A DNA stretch of 64,000 nt from Mesorhizobium sp. B2-3-4 (GCF_006442315.1 NZ_VFVY01000009.1:210407-274406); one strand, 5' to 3'. Positions 35,536-46,639 are shown, numbered from the stretch's first letter. The notes: generated from the sequence alone by a model not told the origin. Made by a program: numbers and translations.

Positions 35536-36288
35536 TCACTGTCTTCGCCGAAAGACATAGGCATAGGTTTCGGCCGCGTCCTTGCCGAGCACGAGAGCCG
35601 TGACGCCAAGCCAGAGGCGCCAGGCGAGGAAGGCCGGCACGAAGGCGTAAAAGTAGGAACTCCTCCAGAACAGGCGCCGCTGGATCAGTTCCAGCCCATT
35701 CTGGGCCGCGATCCTTTCCACTTCGCTTGGCAGGCATTTGTCATAGAAGGCGGGGAATCCGTCATGGCCCCTGCCCTTGTCCGGATAGATGGCGAACAAC
35801 AGGCGCTGCTTGACGCGCTCCGGCAATATCCGGTTCAAACTGGCGAAAACAGCGTTGCGCGAAGGCGAGAAAATGGCAACCAGACCGCCCGGCCTCGCGC
35901 AACTGGCGATGCCGCGAAGCGCGCCCTCGCCATCGCGGACATGTTCCAGGGTCGCCTGGCATATCACCAGATCGGCATCCTGGCGTCCCGTGAACACGGT
36001 AAGGTCCGCCTCGATCTCCTCGTCATAGATTCCATCGGGAGCCTTCGACAGTTCCTCGGCGGCAAGGTCCAGCCCGACCACGACGAGCCGCAAGCGACGC
36101 TTCTGCGGCAGGCTGACGAGCGGCCTTGCCCCGCCGCCGAGGTCGTAGACCAGTGCGTCCGGCGACAGCAGTGCCGGCGCTATTTCGGTCGCGAATGTGC
36201 GATTGCCGTCAGCGCGAAGGCGTGGCGGCAAGGCTCTGTCGAGATATTCAGAGACCGCGACGTTCGCGCGCACAAACCCCCTCAGCAA
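35536..36288 (-). CDS. SAM-dependent methyltransferase with C-terminal hydrophobic segment
   Basis: A cytoplasmic or membrane-associated methyltransferase: VYDLGGGARPLVSLPQKRR (motif I), VVVGLDLAAEELSKAP (motif II), DLVICQATLEHVRDGEGAL and PGGLVAIFSPSRNAVFA. The C-terminus has a hydrophobic stretch YFYAFVPAFLAWRLWLGVTA that could anchor it to the membrane. The start is uncertain. A TTG at 36286-36288 has AAGGAG nine bases upstream. A GTG at 36345 would overlap the epimerase gene by 31 bp. It lies in the middle of the EPS operon and probably modifies a sugar or lipid-linked intermediate. Confidence 0.8.
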   Translation of the reverse strand: MLRGFVRANVAVSEYLDRALPPRLRADGNRTFATEIAPALLSPDALVYDLGGGARPLVSLPQKRRLRLVVVGLDLAAEELSKAPDGIYDEEIEADLTVFTGRQDADLVICQATLEHVRDGEGALRGIASCARPGGLVAIFSPSRNAVFASLNRILPERVKQRLLFAIYPDKGRGHDGFPAFYDKCLPSEVERIAAQNGLELIQRRLFWRSSYFYAFVPAFLAWRLWLGVTALVLGKDAAETYAYVFRRRQ

Positions 36289-36314
36289 CGACGCCGTCTC
36301 CTTATCGTTTCGCG

Positions 36315-37340
36315 CTACCCCTGCCCAAAATAACCCTGGTACCACTCGACGAACCGTCCGACGCCTTCGGTGACCGAGGTGCGGGGGCGGTAGCCGACGG
36401 CCGCTTCCAGCGCGGAACTGTCCGCAAACGTGTCGGGCACATCGCCGGCCTGCAGCGGCAGGAGTTCGATCACGGCCTTGCGGCCGAGCGCGGTTTCCAA
36501 CGCCTCGACATAGGCGGTCAGTTTCACCGGATTGTTGTTGCCGATGTTGAAAATGCGCCAGGGCGCGCTGCTGGTCGCCGGATCCGGATGGCTGGAGTCC
36601 CAGTCCGGGTTGGCCGCGGCCGGGCTGTCGCTGGCGCGGATCACACCCTCGGCGATGTCCTCGACATAGGTGAAGTCGCGCGAGTGATTGCCGTTGTTGA
36701 ACAGCTTGATCGGCTCGCCGGCCAGGATGCTGCGGGTAAACAGGAACAGCGCCATGTCCGGGCGCCCCCAGGGGCCGTATACGGTGAAGAAACGCAGGCC
36801 CGTGGTGGGCAGGCCGAACAGATGGCTGTAGCTGTGCGCCATCAGCTCATTGGCACGCTTGGTGGCGGCATAGAACTGCAGCGGATGGTCGGCCGGACGA
36901 TGCTCGGAAAACGGCATGTCGGTGTTGGCGCCATAGACGCTCGACGTACTGGCATAGGTCAGGTGCCCGACACGGCTGGCGCGGCAGGCCTCGAGCATGT
37001 TGGTGAAGGCAATGATGTTGCTCTCGACATAGGCGCGCGGATTTTCCAGGCTGTAGCGGACGCCTGCCTGCGCGGCGAGATGGATCACCCGGTCGAAGCC
37101 GTGATCGGCGAAGCAGCCGTCGACCACGCTACGGTCGGCGAGATTGCCGTGGATGAAATGATAGCCGGCATTGGTGCCGCGGCTCGCCTCGGCAAGCAGC
37201 CGCAGCCGCGCCTGCTTGATCGCGGGATCGTAATAGTCGTTGATGCTGTCGATGCCGACGACCTCGTCGCCGCGCTCCAGGAGCCGCCTGGCGACATGAT
37301 AGCCTATGAAGCCGGCCGTGCCGGTGACCAGAACCTTCAT
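36315..37340 (-). CDS. UDP-glucuronate 4-epimerase (LpsL type)
   Basis: A 341-residue SDR that interconverts UDP-glucuronate and UDP-galacturonate. [19 protein letters not shown] and [20 protein letters not shown] are close to LpsL/UGAE proteins. [35 protein letters not shown] (Y-x-x-x-K), and [19 protein letters not shown] complete the signature. It overlaps the dehydrogenase stop by one base (TGATG). Galacturonate is common in rhizobial surface glycans. Confidence 0.93.
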   Translation of the reverse strand: MKVLVTGTAGFIGYHVARRLLERGDEVVGIDSINDYYDPAIKQARLRLLAEASRGTNAGYHFIHGNLADRSVVDGCFADHGFDRVIHLAAQAGVRYSLENPRAYVESNIIAFTNMLEACRASRVGHLTYASTSSVYGANTDMPFSEHRPADHPLQFYAATKRANELMAHSYSHLFGLPTTGLRFFTVYGPWGRPDMALFLFTRSILAGEPIKLFNNGNHSRDFTYVEDIAEGVIRASDSPAAANPDWDSSHPDPATSSAPWRIFNIGNNNPVKLTAYVEALETALGRKAVIELLPLQAGDVPDTFADSSALEAAVGYRPRTSVTEGVGRFVEWYQGYFGQG

Positions 37341-38614
37341 CAGAAGCGCCCGTCCGTAACATCCCTTGGGAACAGACCCTTGATGTCGTAGACGACACTG
37401 GGATCCCCGCAGAGCGCCTTCAGCCCGGCAACACCCAGGCTGCGGAACTGCTGGTGTCCGACAGCAACGATGACGCCGTCATAGCGCCGGGACGGCATTT
37501 CCTTCACACTGGCAATGCCAAAGGCGCGCGCGCACTCCTGCGTGTCGACCCAGGGATCCCAGATATCGATGCCGGCATTGTATTGCCCGAGTTGCGTGAC
37601 GATATCGGCCACCTTCGAATTCCTCAGGTCCGGGCAGTTTTCCTTGAAGGCGGCGCCCATGACCAGTATCCGGCTGCCGACGACGGGTATGCCCTTGCGC
37701 ATCATCAGGCGGGCCGTCTGGTCCGCCGCATGCTGGCCCATGCCGTCGTTGATGCGGCGGCCGGCAAGAATCACCTCGGGATGATAGCCGAGTTCCTGGG
37801 CCTTGTGGGTGAGATAATAAGGGTCGACGCCGATGCAGTGCCCGCCGACGAGACCGGGCGTGAAGCGCAGGAAATTCCACTTCGTGCCTGCCGCCTCCAG
37901 CACCTCCGACGTGTCGATGCCGAGTTTGCCGAAGATCAGCGACAGCTCGTTCATAAGGGCGATGTTCAAGTCGCGCTGCGTGTTCTCGATGACCTTGGCT
38001 GCCTCGGCCACCGCAATGCTTGACGCACGATGCGTGCCGGCCGGCACGATCGAGGCATAGAGTGCATCGATGGCCTGCGCCGCCTCCGGCGTGGAACCGC
38101 TGGTGACCTTCACGATCGTTTGCAGCCGGTGCTCGCGATCGCCGGGATTGATGCGTTCGGGGCTGTATCCGAGGAAGAAATCGCTGTTGTAGCGCAGCCC
38201 CGAATGTCTCTCGATCAAAGGTGCGCAGACCTCTTGCGTGCAGCCGGGATACACGGTGGATTCGAAGATCACCACTGCGCCGGGCGATATGGCCTTCCCG
38301 ACCGTCATCGACGCCATGACGAGCGGCCTCAGGTCCGGTCTGTTGGCCCTGTCGATCGGCGTGGGCACTGTAACGATGAAAATCCCGCAGTCGCGCAGAT
38401 CGGCCTTGTCGCCGGTGAATTTCAGCCCTGTGGCGGCGGCGATTTCCTCCTTGCTGGCTTCGAGCGTATGATCCTCGCCGCGCTGCAACGCCTCCACCCG
38501 CGACGGGTTGATGTCGAAGCCGACCACGTCCCTGGTCGCCCCGAAGGCCACCGCCAGAGGAAGACCGACATAGCCAAGTCCGATGATAGCTATTTTCCGC
38601 GCGGCGAGATCCAT
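37340..38614 (-). CDS. UDP-N-acetyl-D-hexosamine 6-dehydrogenase (TviB/WbpO/VipA type)
   Basis: An NAD-dependent enzyme that oxidises UDP-HexNAc to a uronic acid, about 424 residues from the ATG at 38612-38614 ([12 protein letters not shown]), with AGGA just upstream. [18 protein letters not shown] is the Rossmann loop, [19 protein letters not shown] and [11 protein letters not shown] are shared with TviB, and [18 protein letters not shown] holds the catalytic Cys. The TviB-like sequence rather than a UDP-glucose dehydrogenase form points to GlcNAcA or GalNAcA. It is second in the operon. Confidence 0.92.
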   Translation of the reverse strand: MDLAARKIAIIGLGYVGLPLAVAFGATRDVVGFDINPSRVEALQRGEDHTLEASKEEIAAATGLKFTGDKADLRDCGIFIVTVPTPIDRANRPDLRPLVMASMTVGKAISPGAVVIFESTVYPGCTQEVCAPLIERHSGLRYNSDFFLGYSPERINPGDREHRLQTIVKVTSGSTPEAAQAIDALYASIVPAGTHRASSIAVAEAAKVIENTQRDLNIALMNELSLIFGKLGIDTSEVLEAAGTKWNFLRFTPGLVGGHCIGVDPYYLTHKAQELGYHPEVILAGRRINDGMGQHAADQTARLMMRKGIPVVGSRILVMGAAFKENCPDLRNSKVADIVTQLGQYNAGIDIWDPWVDTQECARAFGIASVKEMPSRRYDGVIVAVGHQQFRSLGVAGLKALCGDPSVVYDIKGLFPRDVTDGRF

Positions 38615-38654
38615 TGCTTCCTGCAGGCACGATTGGTTTTCGTCGCCGATTTGG

Positions 38655-39932
38655 CTATCGCGCACCAAAACCGGTAGACATCGTTTTTATGGTTCTGAGA
38701 ACGATCAACACGTCCAGCCAAGGCGAGAAGTTCTTTATGTAGTAGAAATCGTAGTGCAATTTTTCCATGACATCCCCGACCGCCGCGACATGGCCCTGAT
38801 TCACTTGCGCCCATCCGCTGACGCCCGGTCTGACGATGTGTCGATACCGATAAAAAGGCAGCTCCGCCTCATACCACTGCGACAGCACGACGGCCTCCGG
38901 CCGCGGTCCGATCCAGCTCATTTCGCCGCGCAGGATGTTGATGGCCTGCGGCAGTTCGTCGATCCTGTATTTGCGCAGAAAATGCCCCACCCGCGTGATG
39001 CGGTCGTCGTCGCGTTTGGTGATCGCCCTGTCCTTGTCGCTGCCGGAGCCTGCTTGCTGGCGCATCGAGCGAAATTTGTAGACGGTGCAGATCCTGCCCC
39101 TGTAGCCGATGCGCGGCTGGCAAAACAGCACCGGCCCTTCCGAATCCAGCCTGATCAGCAGCGCTACAAGCAGCAGAACGGGAGAAAGGACGATGACCAG
39201 GACAAGCGCGGAAATCCAGTCGACTGCCTGCTTGATCTTCAGATAGGCCTGATTCGGATTGAGCGAGCCGAGCGTGTTTTCCGACAGATGCTCGATCTCG
39301 ACACGGCCCGTCAACGACTCGCTGACCTGCTTGACGTGGTAGACGGGCGTGCCCGACAGCGCCCGGTCGGCGATGTAACGCTCCCATTCGGCGCCGAGAT
39401 TGGCACGCAAATCGACAACCACGCCGCTCGCCCTTTCGATGACGGTGCCGGGCGACCTGAGCCAGAACCAGTGCACCCCCGGCAAGGCTTTCAGGCGCTC
39501 GACGTCGCCACCGGGGATGACGGCCAGCCGGTACGGCTCCAGGCGCCGGGTCATGAGGCTCAGGCCGAAATACCAAAGCGTGGACTGCGTGAAGCTAGCC
39601 GCAGCCTGAAACCGGCTATACTCGAAGCGGAAAAAGAAAATGGTCAGGAAAACAAGGCCATAGGATAGGACGAATGTCGGCAGGATATAACTTGCCGCGG
39701 CCACACCGGGAAAATTGCCGATCCGGCGATAGGCGAGAAAGCCCGTGACATGCGCAATGATGGCGGCCGCGACGGTTATCTGCAGATTGGCCGAGTAGAA
39801 CGCGTCCGGATAGGAGGCTATCCGGATCAATGCCGGCGCGATGATTGCGAATGTCAGTCCGCCGACGAGCTGGAAACGAATTCTGAAGAGGAAATGACGG
39901 CTTCCGACAATCGTTGATGTGGCGACATTCAA
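38655..39932 (-). CDS. Polyprenyl glycosylphosphotransferase (WcaJ/ExoY type, long form)
   Basis: Initiates repeat-unit synthesis by moving a sugar-phosphate to undecaprenyl phosphate. The N-terminal third has four hydrophobic helices and a CoA-binding-like linker. A further helix (ALVLVIVLSPVLLLVALLI) precedes the catalytic domain with YKFRSMRQQAGSGS, RKYRIDELPQAINILRGEMS and WIGPRPEAVVLSQW. I prefer a TTG at 39932 with a GGGGG-type ribosome site six bases upstream, but an ATG at 40031 would extend the product by 33 poorly conserved residues. First gene of the Wzx/Wzy-type run. Confidence 0.87.
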   Translation of the reverse strand: MNVATSTIVGSRHFLFRIRFQLVGGLTFAIIAPALIRIASYPDAFYSANLQITVAAAIIAHVTGFLAYRRIGNFPGVAAASYILPTFVLSYGLVFLTIFFFRFEYSRFQAAASFTQSTLWYFGLSLMTRRLEPYRLAVIPGGDVERLKALPGVHWFWLRSPGTVIERASGVVVDLRANLGAEWERYIADRALSGTPVYHVKQVSESLTGRVEIEHLSENTLGSLNPNQAYLKIKQAVDWISALVLVIVLSPVLLLVALLIRLDSEGPVLFCQPRIGYRGRICTVYKFRSMRQQAGSGSDKDRAITKRDDDRITRVGHFLRKYRIDELPQAINILRGEMSWIGPRPEAVVLSQWYEAELPFYRYRHIVRPGVSGWAQVNQGHVAAVGDVMEKLHYDFYYIKNFSPWLDVLIVLRTIKTMSTGFGAR

Positions 39933-40337
39933 CTTCTTCCCCCTTCCCTTCCCCGAAGGTGCCCCGTGTCGGCAATCGCCACTACACTTGGCAGGCCACT
40001 CATCCGCAAAGCGAATCGGACCTCTCGCCATGGGCGATTCGACTCAGTCGAAGATCAAGAGCTACGCCAGCGCGGCCGCGCCAGCAAGCATCTATTTGAC
40101 AGCAACATTAGGCGGGAATTTTCATCAGCAGCATTGCTGCGTGCAATCTACAAGCCGCTGCTAATGCGACGACTTACTCTTCGAGCTGGAAAAATACAGC
40201 CGGTGTCCCGGCCGATATAGACGCGATATCCTTGGCGCCGATCGGGTCTCACGCCAAATCCGCCGGACCGCCTGGCGAGATCGCGATCGGAAGTAGTCTG
40301 CGGGTCCGGAATGTTCCGGACCCGATGCTCGCAAATT
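39933..40337. other. Intergenic region upstream of the EPS operon and downstream of bioY
   Basis: About 400 bases. The left half, with A+T-rich patches near 40085-40125, must hold the promoter of the large EPS operon. The right end contains the bioY-proximal hairpin at 40301-40324. No gene is supported. Confidence 0.5.
40301..40324 (-). terminator. Perfect 11-bp inverted repeat after bioY, terminator-like
   Basis: CGGGTCCGGAA-TG-TTCCGGACCCG is a perfect palindrome with 11-bp arms, 14 bp past the bioY stop on the minus strand. It would form a very stable hairpin, but no run of T follows, so intrinsic termination is uncertain. It could instead stabilise the bioY transcript or be a protein-binding site. 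Confidence 0.5.
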
Positions 40338-40928
40338 TCAGGCGCGCTTCAGCAACGACCAGACGGCCGGTACCAGGCTTGCCGCGAGCGCAACCTTGAT
40401 CAGGTCGCCGACGATGAACGGCACGACGCCGAACTGCCAGGACTTTTCCGGGCCGATCAACATTGCCAGCCAGGCAAACCCCATCGCCATCATGACGACT
40501 TCGCCAACCAGCATGGCGTTGAAAAGCTTGATCGGATGACGGTCCCAGCCGCGGTCGGCAGCCCAGCCGACAATGGCCGCCATGACCACGAAGCCAGCGA
40601 GATAGCCGCCGGTCGAGCCGACCATATAAGCAAGGCCGATGCCCTTTTCCGGCGTGCCCTGGAAGACCGGGAAGCCCATCGCGCCTTCCGCCATGTAGAG
40701 CAGCAAGGTGGCGACGCCGAGCCGCATGCCGAAGGCGGCGGCGATCAGGAAGACGGCGAGCGTCTGCATGGAGATGTCGACAGGCCCAAGCACGACCCTG
40801 GTCTTGGCCGAAAGGGTGAGCAGCAGCGTTCCGGCAATCGCCAGGATGAACTGCGTTGCCAGCCGCGCCGCGCCGTCCTGCGGCATGGCCAGAAAAACAA
40901 GCGGGCGCGTCGTAGTTGCGGTCGTCAT
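40338..40928 (-). CDS. bioY: Biotin transporter S component BioY
   Basis: A 196-residue substrate-binding membrane subunit of the ECF-type biotin importer, from the ATG at 40926-40928. It has six hydrophobic helices, LSAKTRVVLGPVDISMQTLA, LLLYMAEGAMGFPVFQGTP and GSTGGYLAGFVVMAAIVG, all standard for BioY. The ATPase and permease partners (BioM, BioN) are not next to it. It is divergent from an MBL-fold gene across about 115 bp, in which I could not find a TTATMKATAA-type BioR box. Confidence 0.94.
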   Translation of the reverse strand: MTTATTTRPLVFLAMPQDGAARLATQFILAIAGTLLLTLSAKTRVVLGPVDISMQTLAVFLIAAAFGMRLGVATLLLYMAEGAMGFPVFQGTPEKGIGLAYMVGSTGGYLAGFVVMAAIVGWAADRGWDRHPIKLFNAMLVGEVVMMAMGFAWLAMLIGPEKSWQFGVVPFIVGDLIKVALAASLVPAVWSLLKRA

Positions 40929-41043
40929 GGTCTTCCCCAATCCAATTTAGCCGCGAACCAACCATCGCGGTCTTGCGTTTTCCTATATTGGCTTGCGTGC
41001 TATGCGGCAATCGGTTTTGCCGTTCCGGGAACAATGTGCCGAC

Positions 41044-41952
41044 ATGGCTGTCAAATTCGATACCAGTTTCGAACCCGCCTATGGCCAAGGCGTAGGCGTG
41101 GCTCCCGGCGTGCAACGCGTCACGGCCCGCAACCCCAGCCCCTTCACCTTTCACGGCACCAACAGCTATGTCGTGGGGCACGACACGCTGGCCGTGATCG
41201 ATCCCGGCCCGGACGACGAAACGCATCTCAAGACCTTGCTCGACTTGATCGCCGGCCGGCCGGTCAGCCATATCTTCGTCAGCCACACGCATCGCGACCA
41301 CTCTCCGCTGGCGGCCAGGCTGAAGGAGCGCACCGGCGCCCAGGTGCTGGCGGAAGGGCCGCACCGGCCGGCAAGGCCGCTGCATATCGGGGAAACCAAT
41401 GCGCTCGACGCCAGCGCCGACACCGCTTTCGTTCCCGACACCGCATTGCCGGATGGCGCGTTGGTCAATGGCGACGGCTGGGCGATCCGCACGGTGCTGA
41501 CGCCCGGCCACACGGCCAATCACGCAGCGTTCGCGCTGGAAGGCACCGGCATCCTGTTTTCAGCCGATCATGTCATGGGCTGGGCAACCTCGATCGTCGC
41601 CCCGCCCGATGGGGCAATGGCCGATTACATGGCATCCCTCGACAAACTGATCGAGCGCGACGACCGCCTGCTGTTGCCCGGCCACGGCGGGCCGGTGACG
41701 GCACCGCGCGCTTTCATGCGCGGACTGAAGACCCATCGCAAGATGCGCGAGCGGGCCATAGTCGAGCGGGTCAGGGCCGGCGACAGGACGATTCCCGACA
41801 TGGTCAAGGCGATCTACAGGGACACCGATCCCCGGCTGCACGGCGCCGCCGGCCTGTCGGTGCTTGCCCATCTGGAAGACCTGGTGGCGCGCGGCGTGGT
41901 GACGACGGATGCCGCTCCCGCCATCGACGGCGTTTTCAAGCCAGGCCGATAG
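41044..41952 (+). CDS. MBL-fold metallo-hydrolase (LACTB2-like)
   Basis: A 302-residue hydrolase from the ATG at 41044 (MAVKFDTSFEP). The zinc motif is FVSHTHRDHSPLAARL (H-x-H-x-D-H); LTPGHTANHAAFALEG and LLLPGHGGPV provide further ligands. A C-terminal winged-helix-like segment (LHGAAGLSVLAHLEDLVARG) matches the LACTB2/ribonuclease-like group. The substrate is unknown. A housekeeping gene outside the polysaccharide locus. Confidence 0.9.
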   Translation: MAVKFDTSFEPAYGQGVGVAPGVQRVTARNPSPFTFHGTNSYVVGHDTLAVIDPGPDDETHLKTLLDLIAGRPVSHIFVSHTHRDHSPLAARLKERTGAQVLAEGPHRPARPLHIGETNALDASADTAFVPDTALPDGALVNGDGWAIRTVLTPGHTANHAAFALEGTGILFSADHVMGWATSIVAPPDGAMADYMASLDKLIERDDRLLLPGHGGPVTAPRAFMRGLKTHRKMRERAIVERVRAGDRTIPDMVKAIYRDTDPRLHGAAGLSVLAHLEDLVARGVVTTDAAPAIDGVFKPGR

Positions 41953-42003
41953 GCGAAGCCATCACGCGCGCCGACCCGCCGGTGCACTGCGTCCGGAAGA
42001 CAA

Positions 42004-42789
42004 CTACTCGGCCGGCGCCGCCCCGACCTGGCCGGCGACTTCCTGGTCCAGCTCCGCCAGGAACGCGGTGATGCGCGCGGCATTGTCGCCAAGGTCGTGG
42101 CGGCCGTAACGCGAGGCGGACCGCATGTCGACGATGACAGTGTCGCCGTCATCGGTCACACGAATGGCGACATCGGCGGGAAGACCAAGAACGAAACTCG
42201 AGGCAGTGGCGGTGATGGTCACCTCCGTCTGACCGGCGACTTCGGGATAAGGTTCCGAAAGGTCCCAGCCGCGCCGGTCGAGCACGGTTTCAACGGCATT
42301 GACGATGGTCTCGAATGGCAGGTCGTAGCTGCGAGCGGTGACCAGTGGATAACTGTCGGTCTGCAACGTCTGCTCGCCCGGCGTCGACGGGGACAGCACG
42401 TTCATGTCCGCGGTCCGGTCACCGACGTCGAGCGCCGGCGGCTCTTCAAAATCGGTCGAGATGTCGCGCAACGGCGGATAGATCGACGCCCAGTAGGCGG
42501 CAACGCCGTAGGGAGTGAGCACCAGCAGTGCCAGCAAGGCGCCGACGGTCAGATCGCGGCCGCCACGGTCGCCAAAATTCCACAGCCTGGCAAAGGCCAG
42601 GCCGGCAAACAGCAGGGCCAGCGCCGCCAGCAGGGCGACAACGCCCAGCACCCACAGGAACACCGGCGTCTGGACGAGGCCGAAGCGGTGGCCGACAAAG
42701 TTCGTCAGCAGAAGCACCGCCGAAAAGGCGGCCGTGCGCCGCGACCAGCCGGCAGCCTTCGACGTTTGCCGTTCGGGAATGCTAACCAT
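42004..42789 (-). CDS. DUF1499 domain membrane protein
   Basis: A 261-residue protein with three hydrophobic helices in the first 110 residues and a C-terminal DUF1499 domain (VTARSYDLPFETIVNAVETV, WDLSEPYPEVAGQTEVTITA, VDMRSASRYGRHDLGDNAAR). The R-S-x-S-R-x-G-x-x-D-L block is the family's hallmark. Function unknown. Convergent with the MBL-fold gene. Confidence 0.88.
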   Translation of the reverse strand: MVSIPERQTSKAAGWSRRTAAFSAVLLLTNFVGHRFGLVQTPVFLWVLGVVALLAALALLFAGLAFARLWNFGDRGGRDLTVGALLALLVLTPYGVAAYWASIYPPLRDISTDFEEPPALDVGDRTADMNVLSPSTPGEQTLQTDSYPLVTARSYDLPFETIVNAVETVLDRRGWDLSEPYPEVAGQTEVTITATASSFVLGLPADVAIRVTDDGDTVIVDMRSASRYGRHDLGDNAARITAFLAELDQEVAGQVGAAPAE

Positions 42790-42868
42790 TATTCTCTGCG
42801 CTGCCCCAACCCGGACGGAGGTTTAGTGCCTTTTTGCGGCGGCTTGAAGCCGAAACTCGCGACATTCC

Positions 42869-44497
<1,629 letters not shown>

Positions 44498-44817
44498 GCC
44501 GGTTCCTCTCCCTCACGCTTTTCGCGTTTCGCTTTTGGGCGCATTGTGAAGCGAACCGGGGAATTGTCCAGCCACTCGCAAGCGCAACGCGCGAAAGGCG
44601 CAGTAAGCCTGGACTGGCAAACGGTTGAATCCGGAGGCTTTTTGATTTCGCCTGGGCGGCCCTGCTGCCATTGGAATGGCAGTGGCTTCAAATGCATTAC
44701 ATCGATGCAAACTCTCGTGATCGAAGCGGTCGCAGAAAGTGCCACAATCCGGCCATCGTCGGTGTTAAGTTTCGTTAATGGGCAAAGGGGTGCGATTGGC
44801 GACTGAAAGAGGTTCGC
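44498..44817. other. Divergent intergenic region with a perfect palindrome
   Basis: This 320-base gap between the acyl-CoA ligase and a small unknown gene holds CTGCCATT-GG-AATGGCAG (44665-44682), a perfect inverted repeat with 8-bp arms, about 170 bases from the ligase start. It is a candidate operator, for example for a TetR/FadR-type regulator, which is inference. Near 44765 a TTAA-6 nt-TTAA pair occurs close to the small gene. No ORF here is supported. Confidence 0.5.
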
Positions 44818-45171
44818 ATGGACGCGCTCGACGATAAGGATCTCGAGAGTACGCTTGCCGAAAGCCTGGCCGATCTGGTGCCGGACGAAAAGACGGTTTC
44901 CGAAGACGAGTTCGTCGAAGTCGTCGGCGGCGCGCTCGAAGCTGTCGGAGGCACGCTGCTGTTCAAAATGTGCGTCCAGAACGAAGGCGAAGGCCAGCAT
45001 GTCGCGGCGGCATCCGTCGGCGATGGCGGCAACCGCCAGTTCCTGCTGCTGACCTTGCCAACCGGCGGCGGAGCACTGAAGGTCGAGACCGTCTCGAGAA
45101 GCAGCAACCCGGTGGCCGGCATCGCGGCCGCCTATGCCGGGTTGATCGACGCCTTCAAGACCGCCGCTTGA
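44818..45171 (+). CDS. Small acidic protein of unknown function
   Basis: A 117-residue protein from the ATG at 44818, with AGAGG five bases upstream. The first 40 residues are strongly acidic (MDALDDKDLESTLAESLADL), followed by Gly/Ala-rich alternation and a C-terminal helix (AAAYAGLIDAFKTA). No signal peptide or membrane helix. I do not recognise a family. Plausible codon use and ribosome site support a real gene. Confidence 0.65.
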   Translation: MDALDDKDLESTLAESLADLVPDEKTVSEDEFVEVVGGALEAVGGTLLFKMCVQNEGEGQHVAAASVGDGGNRQFLLLTLPTGGGALKVETVSRSSNPVAGIAAAYAGLIDAFKTAA

Positions 45172-45300
45172 GTTTGTGCCACCACGCCAAGTGAGCGTTG
45201 CGCCACGCACATGCGCATCGCGTCCGTCTGTCTGTGACGGCGGGGTCTTGCGCAGCCCGGCCGCCCACCACACTTAAGGTCGGGGCAAGGAGAGACCAGC

Positions 45301-45690
45301 ATGGACAAGATCGCGAACCCGGCACCCGGCTTCCAGCGCAATCCAGACAAGATCATCACGATAGAGCCCTATTCGGGCACCGTCACGGTCCGTGCCGGCG
45401 ATACGGTCATCGCCTCGTCGGCGAACGCCAAGGTGCTGACGGAGGCCCCCTACCCCGCCGCCTTCTACATTCCGTTCGCCGACATCGATTTCGACAAGCT
45501 CAGCCGGACCGACCATGCGACCCACTGCCCCTACAAGGGTGACGCCAGCTATTGGAGCGTGCTGCCGGCGGGCGAAGCGGGCAAGGACGCGATGTGGGCC
45601 TATCGGCAGCCTTTCGACGAAATGATCGCCATCCGCGATCACGGCGCATTCTACGCCAGCAAGGTCACCATCGAAGCCAAGCCAGGCTGA
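45301..45690 (+). CDS. DUF427 domain protein
   Basis: A 129-residue cytoplasmic protein matching DUF427: GTVTVRAGDTVIASSANAKV, AAFYIPFADIDFDKLSRTDH and HCPYKGDASYWSV are the family's conserved strands (Y-x-P, H-C-P-Y-K-G-x-A-x-Y). The biochemical role is not established. ATG at 45301 with GGAGA upstream. Confidence 0.9.
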   Translation: MDKIANPAPGFQRNPDKIITIEPYSGTVTVRAGDTVIASSANAKVLTEAPYPAAFYIPFADIDFDKLSRTDHATHCPYKGDASYWSVLPAGEAGKDAMWAYRQPFDEMIAIRDHGAFYASKVTIEAKPG

Positions 45691-45726
45691 GCAAGGCCGG
45701 CTCCAGCATCGCTGCCCCCTGCAAGG

Positions 45727-46482
45727 TCAGTCGGTGGTGCCGTGATTGCCGAAACCATCGACATCGTCGAGCCGCACAAAGGTCATGCCTTTGGCCTTGA
45801 GTTCCAGCAGGCCCTGGACCACGCCCTCGCCGGCGGCGTGGGTCGGCTGGTTGATGTGTGAGATGATGACGTCGCCGTCCTTGGCCGCGGCGATGCGTCT
45901 GGCCGTCTCCTTTGCACCCAGCAGCGAACCGCCGTCGCCATTGATCGAGAAGCCGGCGATCTTGAAGCCGAGCTTGCGGATCATGGCGATGGCCGAGGGG
46001 CTGTACTCGGCCGTCGCGCCGCGGAACCATTTCGGCGCCGGCTCGCCGGTCCTGGCAAGCGCCGCGACGCCCGATTCGACCTCGGCGAGCACCGCTTCCG
46101 GGCTGCCGGCGCTCTTTATGCCGTAGATCTTCTGGGGCGTGTCGACCGCGGGCACATGGCGGCCGCCGTGATTTTCAAGTTCGAACAGGTCGGGATGCGC
46201 CTGCATGATCGCAACGGCCTCGGCGTTTCGCTTCAGCCAGATGCCGGTGACGAAAATGGTGGCCGGTATCTTGTTTTCCACCAGCGCCGAGAGAATCCGC
46301 GTATCTGTCTTGCCGCCGCACGCATCGAGCGTAAGCGCAACGCGACCGGTTCCGCTTGCCGCCGGCTTGATGTGCAGCGTCGGCTCGACCAGCGGCGCGG
46401 CCTGGGCGGAGAAAGCCTGGGCGCTCGATATCAGCGCCACCGACATGGCGATCATGCAGAGATGTTTTTGCAGCAGACGCAT
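45727..46482 (-). CDS. Exported polysaccharide deacetylase-like protein (NodB fold, DAC motif)
   Basis: A 251-residue protein with a signal peptide (MIAMSVALISSAQAFSAQA) and a NodB-homology domain: VALTLDACGGKTDTRIL replaces the usual T-F-D-D motif, ELENHGGRHVPAV is the H-x-x-x-H metal motif, WFRGATAEYSPSAI is motif 3 and DVIISHINQPTH motif 5. One of the two catalytic aspartates is thus replaced by Ala, as in a subfamily of rhizobial paralogues. Deacetylase activity is therefore not assured. Probably periplasmic. Confidence 0.85.
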   Translation of the reverse strand: MRLLQKHLCMIAMSVALISSAQAFSAQAAPLVEPTLHIKPAASGTGRVALTLDACGGKTDTRILSALVENKIPATIFVTGIWLKRNAEAVAIMQAHPDLFELENHGGRHVPAVDTPQKIYGIKSAGSPEAVLAEVESGVAALARTGEPAPKWFRGATAEYSPSAIAMIRKLGFKIAGFSINGDGGSLLGAKETARRIAAAKDGDVIISHINQPTHAAGEGVVQGLLELKAKGMTFVRLDDVDGFGNHGTTD

Positions 46483-46639
46483 CTAACCAAATTCCCGACC
46501 GACGAGTTCAAGCCGGCATCCCAAAACCCGCATGAAGGCAAAATCGGGACAATGGATAGCAGAAAACCACCTGGCGCGGCAATTTGACCTTACGCCTGGT
46601 GAACGACCATCATGCGACAGCCTTGCCGATCCATCGGCC

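Noticed and set aside
40929..41043. BioR operator upstream of bioY
   Set aside because: I searched for TTATMKATAA-like sequence; only CCTATATTGG is near and it does not fit.
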